NCBI GenBank assembly: GCA_030248135.1 | Contig: JASANC010002039.1 | Location: 109,669-173,668 of the forward strand | Source of the DNA: Theristus sp. LFF4_11 | Lineage: Eukaryota > Nematoda > Chromadorea > Monhysterida > Xyalidae | Reading direction: 5' to 3' | Length of the DNA: 64,000 nucleotides | Shown here: piece after piece, positions 27,783-39,800 of the stretch | How positions within the stretch are numbered: the first letter of the stretch is position 1 | How the letters are laid out: every line of letters starts with the position of its first letter | The notes under the pieces: model-generated | Told to the model about the DNA's origin: nothing | The model's database searches: none | Seen by the model: only the letters and a program-made list of their open reading frames with translations | Made by a program: the position numbers and the translations under genes

Positions 27783-28535
27783 CAGGTTTTTTTTTTGACG
27801 CAAAATCGTGCGTCAATGACGAAAAATAATTTGGGCTGACGCAAAAAAAATTTGACCGTTTGCGTCAGCTGACGCAAACAAATTTCGAGGACGTCATAAG
27901 GCCATTTTTGGGTTATTTATGCACTGATTGAAAATTTTTCCGCGCCTTCGGCGCAGACCACGGACTTCTCATAATTTTGTCTGACAATGCATATCAAGCA
28001 AATGTGATGGATGGGATGGCATGGTCAGCTGATTCATCGTTTGTTTTCAATATTGTTGTTCAGTGTTATGTTGACGGTTCGATGTTACAACACAGTGGCG
28101 TATATTGTTGTTTTGACCGTTTCTAGGTTCGCCTAGCACCGTTCCTGAGCTAGCTTCCACCTAGCTGCACCTTTTGTTCGCTCCGTTCTGTTTCTAATCT
28201 GAACTAAACAAGTCTGAACAGGTGTCGTCATAGAAGCTCTACAGATCTAAAAATCAAGTCTAGAAACTGAAAAGCCATTACAAAAAGCCTAGGCCCCGTA
28301 AAGCTTTGTTTCTGCACAGCAGGGGTTGTCAAATGCCAAAATCGCCTTTTGTTTGACAACAGGCGTCAAAAACGCTACTTTTAGTGATGAATGACGCAAA
28401 AAATATTGCTTCTTTATCGTTATTTGTTCGATTTAGACTGGTATCATATTGACGCAAGAAAATTTGTGCTGACGCAAAATTTTTTGACCGTTTGCGTCAA
28501 TTGACGCAAGAAAAATTTGACGAAAAAAAACCCTG
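27783..28535. mobile_element. Element D, hAT-like MITE with 8-bp target duplication
   Basis: 753 bp. Ends caggttttttttttgacgca and gacgaaaaaaaaccctg. It is flanked on both sides by atcacagc (27775-27782, 28536-28543). Subterminal words tgacgcaa/ttgcgtca are repeated many times in both orientations, as often seen for transposase-binding sites. It sits inside a G/C-run-rich host repeat (27454-28749). Confidence 0.85.
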
Positions 28536-28749
28536 ATCACAGCTTATATAGCCAATATAATTACGTGTAATTAGTTATCGTTATTCCCAACTTTATGGAC
28601 TTTATAGACAAAAAATCATGATTTTCGAAAAAATTTTTAGGGTGTACGGAAAATTTTGGGGGGGGGGTCTCCGCCAGACAAAATTTCATGGGGGGTGTGG
28701 GGGGGGGGTGTCGGCCAAAATTTCGAGGGGGGTCCGATGGGGGGGGGTG

Positions 28750-29802
28750 TAGGGTTAGGGGAAAAAAAAATCCGGATTTTTTTTTTTAAATTAAAAAAAA
28801 ATTTAAAAAAAAAAAAAAATTTTTTTACAAGTTAGGTTCGTTCGAAGCGTCTCGTCGAGCTGAGTTCATCTAGACTATTTTCAGAACGATCCGGGAAACT
28901 ATAAGAGCGAAAATCGTGTTTTATTGAAATTATGTCCATTTCATAGAGGGAAAGTTGCATTTTCAACAGTAAAACAGGGCAATTTTTCACGTGTACTTGA
29001 ATATTGAACCGTTCTTAGTGGTTCCTCTTTAGAAAATTACCAAAATTTGACTGTGTTCAAAAATTCCTGTTTGCTGTAGCTAAGTCGGCAACCCTTGTCG
29101 ACCCGGTCGCCCCCCCCCCCCCCAAGACACTTACTTTCAGGTTCAACCAGCTATGCTATCTGCCACATGGCGAGAGCCCACTCTTCAAATCATCGTATCG
29201 AAAACACGTACCATGATTTCGCGATCACGTTGCGGGCAACTGACAGACGCAAGTTTAACACGTTAGTTTAGCTCAGCACGCAAGTTTTAACATGTGGCCA
29301 TGTTATCGGGTATCTGAAAAACGGTCGTGTGATGTGGTATTAACCAACATCTCCGCTCAAATTGTTTAACAATATATCGCACAACTCCATTGTAGACCTA
29401 TAACATACGCCAATCAACAAGATATCATGTTCATCTCATGGCCTACCGACTGAAAAACATGTTCTAAGTTGCAAGAAAACGATTTCTGAAACGATATTTC
29501 AATTCAGTTAAGTCATTTCAACGCTAAAAATTGACTCTAGAAGTCATCCAAATCGAAAAACATGGAGTACGTCGGTCAAAATGACCAAATAATGACATTT
29601 ACCTAAGCACACAAAGAAGTTGGGAAGAAAATTTGGTTTGAACTTTCAAAAAATTATGCCATAAATCGAATTTTCAGAGCAAAGTAGAAGAAAAAATTTT
29701 CAAATTTTTTTTTAAGTTTGAAAAAAAAAAATCCAAATTTTTAAAAAAAAAAACGAAAAAAAAAATAAAAAAAAAATTTTTTTTTCAAAGCCCTTAACCC
29801 TA
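28750..29802 (+). mobile_element. Element A, plus-oriented copy 2 with 8-bp target duplication
   Basis: 1053 bp, ends tagggttaggggaaaaa and agcccttaaccctа in the same order as copy 1 (last base A). The flanks are ggggggtg on both sides (28742-28749 and 29803-29810). TAGGG terminus plus 8-bp duplication fits hAT. No transposase is encoded. Confidence 0.8.
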
Positions 29803-30117
29803 GGGGGGTGCCCGGTTTTAAGGGGGTGGGGGTGGCACGGTGCCCCCCCCACCCGACGGTCTCTGGTGCTCTGGGGGGGGTGTGTGTACCCCCCCCCACC
29901 CCCCCCCCCCGCCCACGGTACTGCGCCCAACTCCTCGGCTCTTTGCCACAATTTGAAAAAAAACGGTATTTTGCCAAATCTAGAAACAACTATGCCTTGT
30001 AAAACCGTCAGCAGTCGATTTTGGACCGTTTTACCAATTAATTTAAACTTTGAACTTCTAAAATGAAGTTTTTGAGCGTCGCAAAACCTGGATAACATTT
30101 CAGCCAAAACTAGCAAA
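29803..30117. repeat. G/C-run repeat and fragment related to elements B and C
   Basis: Runs of G and C (29815-29925) are followed by a B-like end ctagaaacaactatg (about 29980). Next comes a stretch (about 30000-30090: agtcgattttggaccgtttt, aatgaagtttttgagcgtc) shared with the inside of element C (about 11113-11190). This block forms the immediate 5' flank of NOP14. Confidence 0.6.
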
Positions 30118-33100
30118 ATGGTCAGCAGAAAACGCAAACGAGCACGAGCGTCGGACAAGGTGCTCAAGTCAGTAAAAACAGAGCAGCAGGCGTCCGTCAA
30201 TCCGTTTGAATTCAAATACAACAAAAAACGCACGGTCAGTGCAGTCTTTCAAATGAATTTTATACCAAACCTGTGTGAGAGCGAAAGATTATCGGCTTAA
30301 CGAATCCCAAGTTGCGGGCTCCTCGGCACGGCACGTCAAGTCACGTCTCGTTCATGAAGCAAAAAACAGCAATCCGGCACGCCACGTTATCTTTAGAACA
30401 CGTGCTCGTTTATAGACTCATTCATACATGACGTGCCGTGACGTGACGTGCCGGATACCATTGTTGTTCTAGGGGGGGCCTGGGGGGGGGCCGGCCCCCC
30501 CCAAAAAATTTTCGAATCTATCTCTATCAAACAGGTTTTTTCGGCTCAGCTATCATCTATCTAAAAAAAAATTCTCAGCCAGCTATCTATCTGAAAATTT
30601 TTGTCTTCGAAGACATAAAATGAGTCAATTTTTGACCAAAATTGACCATTTTTGCTCGTAATTCTTGAAAATTTCGCCAATTTTAGGTAAAATACGCGTT
30701 TATAGTTGATTTTTAGTGTATTTTTAGCATTATTTTGTTGTTTTTATAGCTTTTTAGCGTTTTAGCTGTCTATGTATCAAATTTCAAAATTTTGACCGGC
30801 CCCCCCCCCCAAAGTCACATGCCCCCCCCCGCGGCCCCCCCCAAAATTTTCCAGCTATCTATCTATCTAGAAAATTTGCTCCAGCTATCTATATCGGCCC
30901 CCCCCCCAACCCCTCGGCTCTGGAACAACTATGCCGGATACGTCGTGCATGAATTAAAGGACTTTGTTGCATTGAGTTTTATGACAAACCTTTATGACAA
31001 AATTTAAACAAAACAAGTGTTTTTTCGAATCGCTCGCATTTCAAAAGCCTGCTATTCTTCAATCATGCCGGTAAACGACATGAATGAATGTTGCCCTAGA
31101 GTTGTTCACATTCGTCTTTTATTGTTTGACTGACCAAAAATGCGAATCAACCCCGTCTCCGCAGAACAAATGTTTGAGGGCGTCGTCGGTTGTCGGCCTC
31201 AAATAAAACAAAAAAGAAGTTTTTCACTTCATTTTTATCCTAATGGGATTGCTGATAGCTATTGCGTTTATCTATTGTGGCGTATTTCTTTCCCAATTGC
31301 CGTTTGGGTATTTTGCGGCGAAAAATTTCCACCTGGCAAGATTAGATTTGGCGAATTTATACTGTGCAGTGTGTCTTCGATTCACCGGGTTTGGATTCGT
31401 ACGGGTCTGTATTACATCAGAAAAATACCAATAAAGTGGTTGCTGGTTGAGTTGAATGATCGTTGACATGTTTCAGAGTGTTTTGTCTGAGGTCACTGGA
31501 AGGGGGAGCAACAGAGCGTCTGCTGAGAAAGCGCGAGCGGACGGTGTGCCGGGCGCGAGTCGCAAACGTGCCACGATGGAGCGTCGCTCGACGCTGTTGA
31601 ACGAGCTGAATCGGTGGGGCAAGACGAACGCCATGCATGACAGAAGAATCGGCCAAATGGACTCGACCATCAGCGACGAACAGCGCGCCGCTGACCGGTG
31701 TGTTGTTTTGGCACAAGACACGTTCACAGCGTTGTGCTTGCACGTTTGCGTTGCTGGTATTTCTCCATTTTCATTTGTTTTACATTTACACCATTCTTAC
31801 ACATCATGCTTCTTGTTTTCCAGTCACTATGACTGCACGGCTGGGGAAACAGTGGTTACAAGTACAAGCAACAGTCAACTTTGAAGCAACTTTTGCTGAG
31901 CTTGCTTCATATTCTGATAGTTCATGTCTCTTTTACTTTGATTCAAATGCCAGTGGGCATTATTATCTTTTTACTTTCTTTATGCGGTTCTGAGCAAAGA
32001 AACCAATTGTAAACGTCGCAAATCGTTTCTCAATCAAGTGTTCGTTTCGTTTGCAGTTTTGCGTACGAACGTCGTGTGCGAGTAAAAGTGCAAAGTGGCC
32101 GCGCGAAACTGAGCAAGTATCGATTGGACGATGGCCATGATAATGACGGAGAGGAAGAGGACGAGTTGATGTTGACTCACGACGGACGCTCGTTGGCAGA
32201 CGTTGACACGCACAGTGACAAACCGCTCGCTCGTCGTGACACTCAGCTGGCTCGTGCTATTGTTATCTTTCTTATTAAACGTGTCCCAGTATGCGTTTGC
32301 ACGCATAGATAGAAAAATGTTTCATGGCTGCGCGGTAATTTGAAATCAGCAAAACTTAGCGTATTCTGACGGCAGATTTGTGCAAGAAATTGAGAAAAGA
32401 CTAATCAGAATTTTTTCTCACTAAATAAATTAATTTTATTTCATGTTGCGTTCGGGCGCGAAACAGCTTTTCAGCTGTGCGGCTTTTCCACACACCATTC
32501 AACATTACTCCGTCTCCTTCGCACGAAAAGATAATATTATAAGAGCGGCTGTTTTTTTCTAAAAATGCGTTCCAGAAACCTAGTTCAGTTGGTTTTGGTG
32601 TGAGGATTTGGATTTCAACCCATCGTACCAAACCGACCCACATGCATTTTATTTGGCAATCATTGAACGACACTGAATGAAAATCAAACAGCTAATTTCC
32701 AATGTTTCAATAGCTCTTCTTTTCTCTGAGAACTTACCACAACGAATACAAACATACAGGGCGCTGAAGTGTCAGCAGAGTTTGTCAAGCGTGCACATTT
32801 TGGCGGTGGCGGAAGTGACAACGACGACGACGACGACGATGAACAGACGTCAAATGCAAACCTGGTGCCGTTGGCATCTTCTAAACGTTGGTATACGCGC
32901 TTTTGGGTTTGTGTTGGATGGAAATCAGACGAAGCCTGCTACGGTTTACTCTGGTGACACGTCTCATATAAGTAGCCACTTTGTGGCCCAGCTGATAAGA
33001 GTGAATTTGAGATTTTTGATTGTCATTCCATGGTGACTAGGTCATCATCGGCAATAACCGATATGACAATACTCAATGTGGTCGTCGCGTGGCATGTGTC

Positions 33101-36100
33101 TGTTTGTAAAACATCAACGACGTCCATTTCATATGCCACCTCACATCCATTCAATTTCATACAAACCGAGTTCGTTTGTGTAGTTCCTTTTCTTTTGGTG
33201 ACTATAAGCACACTGATTCAGCACAGCAGTTCGAGCCAACACACCAACAGCTGTGTAGTAGCTGTGGCGTTCTAGCTATGCTATCACATAATTGCGCAGC
33301 GCAGCCCCCACTCCAATGCACACCTACTCGTCTGGTGGTGTTGTTTCCATGGTAACCCGTCAGCACGGGCGCAGTTGTATTGTATTACGCTTCCTGAGCT
33401 TTCCACGTAATCGTTTTTTTATTATTCAACATTGGCAGCCTCAACTGGCGTACAACAGCGTCGCCTCGCAATTGATGAACTGATTGTGCAAACAAAATTG
33501 GACAGACATGATCGACTGCTGCAACGCGACAAACAGCAAGACCGGACTGAGTTGTTGGATCAGACTTGGAAAGAGGTCCGGCGTGTTTATTTATTACAAC
33601 ACTTTGTGAGTTGATTTGTTATAATAACCGAAAGTGAGCTTGATTTTTGCCTTTAAAGGTTGTGGCACAAAATCTACTCGGTTCGCTGGTTGCGCCGGGC
33701 AAAAAAACGGACGACGACGACGATGACAGCAGCGGTGTGACGCCCACTGAGAGCGCCAACACGATCAGACGAAGCTCTGCATCGGATTATGATCTGCTGT
33801 ATCGACAGCTACACGTTAGAGAAAGTTGCTGCGTGTTTGCGCAACTACATATTGGCAGATATTTATTGCTGAAAGCAGCAGAGATGTGCAAACGGGTCCT
33901 AGGGACAGGCTGGCGTCGCGCACCGCCTTCGGTTGGAGGAAGAGACAAAATTTTCACAAATGAAATAAAAAATTACTCCGATTTATTCGATTATTTTAGT
34001 AGATTTTCGTAAGTACAGTGTTCGTTTAAACTTGTCAGTTTTTTTCGCGAAATACAGAGTATGCGATGAACTTTCTTTGAATTGTAGTACGAAAAACGAA
34101 TGTGAATTCCAACATTTGTGGCGAATCATACAGCATAGAGCCAGTTGTGCTTTTGAAAGGTCAGTTTTGTGTGATACTGAATTTGCTAGAAAAAATGGGT
34201 GGGGGATCGCGCAGCCACCCGACCCGCGGCAAGGACCGACTAGAATTGTCTGGCGTGCACATTTCTGAAAAGCAGCAAAACTGTCTAGTTTGCTTGTGTC
34301 GCCTGTGAACGTTCATTTGTTATGTCGTGATCGGCGGTTTCCAGGTGGCCAGAGAACGTGCGGCAGCCGGTGAGCCACTGAAAACACCGCAGGAACGCGC
34401 GAAAGCCGAGCGCGACCGTCTGCACAAGCTCGAGGCGCAGCGGTACGAATTGCTCAATAACAAAAACTTCATTCACACACTCCGTTTCTGCATAAATAAC
34501 GACGAGTGGGATACAATGGTGATCAGCACTATAATCACTCACCGATCTGGCCTACCCCACGACGGGAGATCTTTTGATTCGAGATATTCTCAAAGTGCAG
34601 TCTCTGTTTCAGTCTCAGTCGAATGGCACCACCACCATATGAATCATGCTCTGCCAACAGCAGCAAACGTCTCGCTGATAGTGACGCTGCCTTTGTGGTT
34701 GCCTATGATAAAAAGGGGAAATTGGTCGGTGTGAAGGAGCCTGATGAAGAGGGATCTGGTCCTGATGAAGCGGGCGAGTTGGAAGATGAAGATGAAGATC
34801 AAGCGGAACATAGTGAAACAAGTGGCAATGGTGATGACGATAGTGACGCGCAGGTGCATTGTCGATCATTGTATCACTGTGTTCAATTAATTTAAGCGCC
34901 TTTTGCACAACTATTCATCAGTCCCCATTTTCACTGTTTTTGCTTGCAGTTTTCGTCTGCTTCTGTCGGTGAAATCGTGCACGGAGATGGTGAAACAACA
35001 CAAAGTAAGCCGGTCAACTCGATTGCATCTGTGTCACCTGACATTGACACCACCGACGACGCTGACATTCCGTTTGTCATGCCATTGCCGAAATCGTATG
35101 AGCAACTGCTGCAACTGGTTGCTGGTTAGCATTTGGTTCTCTCCGTTTTTAATTCAGTCGGAGACTGTCTAATCGGAGTCAAAGTTTCCGAAAAACCTTT
35201 TTTTCCAGCTCGCTCACCCGAAAAGCAACTGGTGATCTTCGATCGACTGCTGAAGTGCCATCACCCGAGTCTGGCAGAGGGCAACAAACGCGCCATGCAA
35301 CAATTGTTCCTGCACACGTTGCGGTATTTTGATGCGACCTGCAATCGAAGCGGTCATCTGCTGTCTGGTGACCAAAACATAAAGTTGCTAGATGTGCTGA
35401 CGAAAGTGCTGTTCAAACTGACACAGGTAATGGCGAATGTTATGTGCTCACCAATCACTTGCTGATTCGCTGTATTGTTGTGTTTGACGCGCTCGCTGAT
35501 TGGTCGTCCGTGTTCCCGAACATTATCTAATAATACGTGGAAGATTGTACGCTTCACATTCAAAAAGCAAACAGCGCAACTCCGTGTGCTTTCAAAAGCC
35601 CATTCTTGCACTCACCTAAGCCGTCTAAAAGCCCGTCACCCGCTCCTCTGCAACTTTCTTTCATTCGTGTTTTTTTATCGCCGTTTGTGGCGCTCTGAAG
35701 CGCAGGCGTCCTCTGCGCTGTATTTGCTTCAATGACGCTGGCACTTCGCCAAGCCCCATGTGCCATGAATGACGCTTCAGCTGACGTTTGTGCTTCAGCG
35801 GGCACGATTGTGCCTTTCAAATCTAACCAAAAACTCGAATGGCATTACAGCTGAATGCGACGTACGCAGCGAAGTGCGTCCGCCTGCTGCTAGCCGAACA
35901 CTATCGTCGTCTATGCCCTAGCGGCCAGCCGCCGCGCCACAAATGCAAATGGCCGTCGTTTGCGGCGTTCGCTTGTTGTCAGCTGACGACACGACTGTTT
36001 CCGACCACCGATTACTGGCATCCAGTTGTGACGCCGATGGCGATCTTGCTAGTCAGATCGCTCGCCTATGCCACTTGCACGAAACCCGTTCATTTGGTTC

Positions 36101-36699
36101 GTGGTTGTTTTTTGTTGTTGCAGTTTGTGAGTTTTGGGAACATTGCCGATCATCATACCCGTGCGACGGTGAAAAGACAGCGGTGCTCTGAGACGTGCCG
36201 CAGCCACACAAAACTCACGCGAGCCCGTATGCGCGCGCATTGCACGCAAAACGTATTCGTTTCTGAAAAATTTGTTGAGTGGGATATCATCAAATGGTGC
36301 GGCCGAACAACTTTTTATTAAAAACTTGTTTTTCCAGGCGATCGGTCTGCTCTGTGCGCGCCTCCTGCTCAAAAGCATCGCACTACCGGCGCGCCGTTAC
36401 TGCCCGGAAGCCACTGCGTTTGTTCTACAAGCGTGGGGGACGGCCGGGGAACGGGCCAAAAAACCCCCCCCCCCCGGGACCCCCAGCCCCCCCACCCGGG
36501 GGAAACGGGGCCGCCGCCGGCGCGGGGGAGGAAAAAAATCCGGGGGAAAAGGCGGGGGGGGGGGGGCGGGGGGGCGGAAGAGACGGCCCCCCCCCCCAGA
36601 AGGGCCGGGCAAACCCCACCAACCGACCGCCCCGCCCCCCCCCCACCCCCCCCACCCCCCCCCACCCCCCAACCCCCCACCCCCCCCCCCCCCCACACC

Positions 36700-36732
<33 letters not shown>

Positions 36733-36779
36733 ACCCCCCCCCCCCCCCCCCCCCACCCCCACCCACCACCCCCCCCCCC

Positions 36780-36846
<67 letters not shown>

Positions 36847-39800
36847 ATGTTACATATTATCTAAAAATGCGGAAGACGCATAAAAAAGGAGGAATATGGC
36901 CTTGTGTAAGCAGTGAAAGACTTGGCTCGACAACGCTTTTCAAGTCTCTGATGTGGTACACACGGATACAAGTACATAAGAGTTATATTTTTGCGCTTTT
37001 GTTTAAAAGTTGTTTAAAAGTTGCTGAAAAGCGTAAAAATTTTGAAGTTATTTTTCAATTGTCCTCTTCAGTTTAGTCTAAAATCACACCATGTGCGAAA
37101 TTCTGTAAATTCTGTGCAAAAACGGAAACATCAGAGATTGCAAAACATTGCTGCATGTAGCTTTATCGTTGTTGCTAACGTACGCACCACTGTGCACACA
37201 GCAGCACCAGTGCAAAAAGTGTTGTCTTCCGTTGATTTTCACCCTTTTTTACCAAACTCTTGTGACAGGATGAACCGGTGAGCCATTGCCTTTGCCACAT
37301 AAGGAGACCTTGCGTTCCCCAATGGCTCTGCGATACACTTTGTGCAAACCAGTGTCAGCGATCTAAAGTCTGATGGTTATTTTAGTGGTTTTAGTGGTCG
37401 CTAAATGCTAGAAATAAAGCAAATGTGAAAGTTTATTTGTCTACAATGTACGAGGGTTGCCACTTGCAACGGAAATAAAGAATAAACGGCGCAAAAATAT
37501 GACCCTTATGTACTTGTATCCGTGTGTACCACATCAGAGACTTGAAAAGCGTTGTCGAGCCAAGTCTTTCACTGCTTACACAAGGCCATATTCCTCCTTT
37601 TTTATGCGTCTTCCGCATTTTTAGATAATATTCTGACTTTTACATAAGCCCCGAAGGTCGGACCAAAATCACAATTCTTTGGTCACACTATCTTCTAAAC
37701 CCCGGACAACTCAGGTTTTTCATTTTTCGTTTTTTAGGCCAATTTCGCCTGTGCTATTTTTACCGCCGATTCCCCAAAATCGTCACGATTCAGTACCTAG
37801 AATCGCTCACATAAAAAACTAACCCAAAATCCGTGATCAGTGCATTGAATTACCCTGGAAAACAGCCTTTTCTTGTTTTTTTGTTTCTGGACCGATTTCG
37901 CAAACTTCCACGGCTGATTCGCCCGAAATCGTCACGATTCAGCATCTAGAGTTGCTCACGTAAGAAAACTAATCCAAAATTCGTGATCAGCGCATTGAAT
38001 TACCCTGGAAAAACGGTTTTCTCGTTTTTCATTTCTGGACCGATTTCGCCAATTTCCACGGCCGATTCGCCCGAAATCGTCACGATTCAGTATCTAGAGT
38101 TGCTCACGTAAGAAAACTAACCCAAAATTCGTGATCAGCGGATTGAATTACCCTGGAATTCACCCTTTTCTTGTTTTTCGTTCCTGGACAAATTTCGCCA
38201 ACTTCCACGGCCGATTCGCCCGAAATCGTCACGATTCAGTATCTAAAGTTGCTCACATAAAAAAACTAACCCAAAATCCGTGATCAGTGCATTGAATTAC
38301 CCTGGAAAACAGCCTTTTCTTGTTATTCGTTTCTGGACCGATTTCGCCAAATTCCACGGCCGATTCGCCCGAAATCGTCACGATTCAGCGTCTAGAGTTG
38401 CTCACGTAAGAAAACTAACCCAAAATTCGTGATCAGCGCATTGAATTACCCTGGAAAACACTCTTTTCTTAAATTTGGTTCCTGGACCTATTTCGCCAAT
38501 TTCCACGGCCGATTCGCCCGAAATCGTCACGATTCAACGTCTAGAGTTGCTCACGTAAGAAAACTAACCCAAAATTCGTGATCAGCGCATTGAATTACCC
38601 TGGAAAACACCCTTTTCTTGTTTTTCGTTCCTGGACCGATTTCGCCAATTTCCACGGCCCATTCGCCCGAAATCGTCACGATTCAGCATGTAGAGTTGCT
38701 CACGTAATCGCCACGATTCAGCATCTAGAGTTGCTCACGTAAGAAAACTAACCCAAATTTTGTTATAAGCGCATTGAATTACCCTGGAAAACACCCTTTT
38801 CTTGTTTTTCGTTCTTGGACCAATTTAGCCAACTTCCACGGCCGATTCGCCCGAAATCGTCACGATTCAGTATCTAGAGTTGCTCACATAAAAAACTAAC
38901 CCAAAATTCGTGATCAGTGCATTGAATTACCCTTGAAAACATCTTTTTCTTGTTTTTCGTTCTTGGACCGATTTCGCCAACTTCCACGGCCGATTCGCCC
39001 AAAATCGTCACGATTCAGTATCTAGAGTTGCTAACATAAAAAACTAACCCAAAATTCGTGATCAGTGCATTGAATTACCCTTGAAAACAGCCTTTTCTTG
39101 TTTTTTGTTTCTGGACCGTTTTCGCCAACTTCCACAGCCGATTCGCCCGAAAACGTCACGATTCAGCATCTAGAGTTGCTCACGTAAGAAAACTAATCCA
39201 AAATTCGTGATCAGCGCATTGAATTGCCCTGGAAAACACCCTTTTCTTGTTTTTCGTTCCTGGACCGATTTCGCCAATTTCCACGGCCGATTCGCCCGAA
39301 ATCGTCACGATTCAGCATCTAGAGTTGCTCACGTAAGAAAACTAACCCAAAATTCGTGATCAGCGCATTGAATTACCCAGGAAAACACCCTTTTCTTGTT
39401 TTTCGTTCCTGGACCGATTTCGCCAATTTCCACGGCCGATTCGCCCGAAATCGTCACGATTCAGCATTTAAAGTTGCTCACGTAAGAAAACTAACCCAAA
39501 ATTCGTGATCAGCGCATTGAATTACCCTGGAAAACACCCTTTTCTTGTTTTTCGTTCCTGGACCGATTTCGCCAATTTCCACGGCCGATTCGCCCGAAAT
39601 CGTCACGATTCAGCATCTAGAGTTGCTCACGTAAGAAAACTAACCCAAAATTCGTGATCAGCGCATTGAATTACCCAGGAAAACACCCTTTTCTTGTTTT
39701 TAGTTCCTGGACCGATTTCGCCAACTTCCACGGCCGATTCGACCGAAATCGTCACGATTCAGCATCTAGAGTTGCTCACGTAAGAAAACTAACCCAAAAT

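Noticed and set aside
26403..29802. LTR retrotransposon with element A copies as LTRs
   Set aside because: Copy 28750-29802 has its own 8-bp duplication, the outer flanks do not match, and no gag/pol is present between the copies.
36272..37076. Long Pro-rich (plus) and Gly-rich (minus) frames up to 265 codons
   Set aside because: They are translations of the corrupt homopolymer stretch; only the first 32 codons after 36338 are genuine NOP14.
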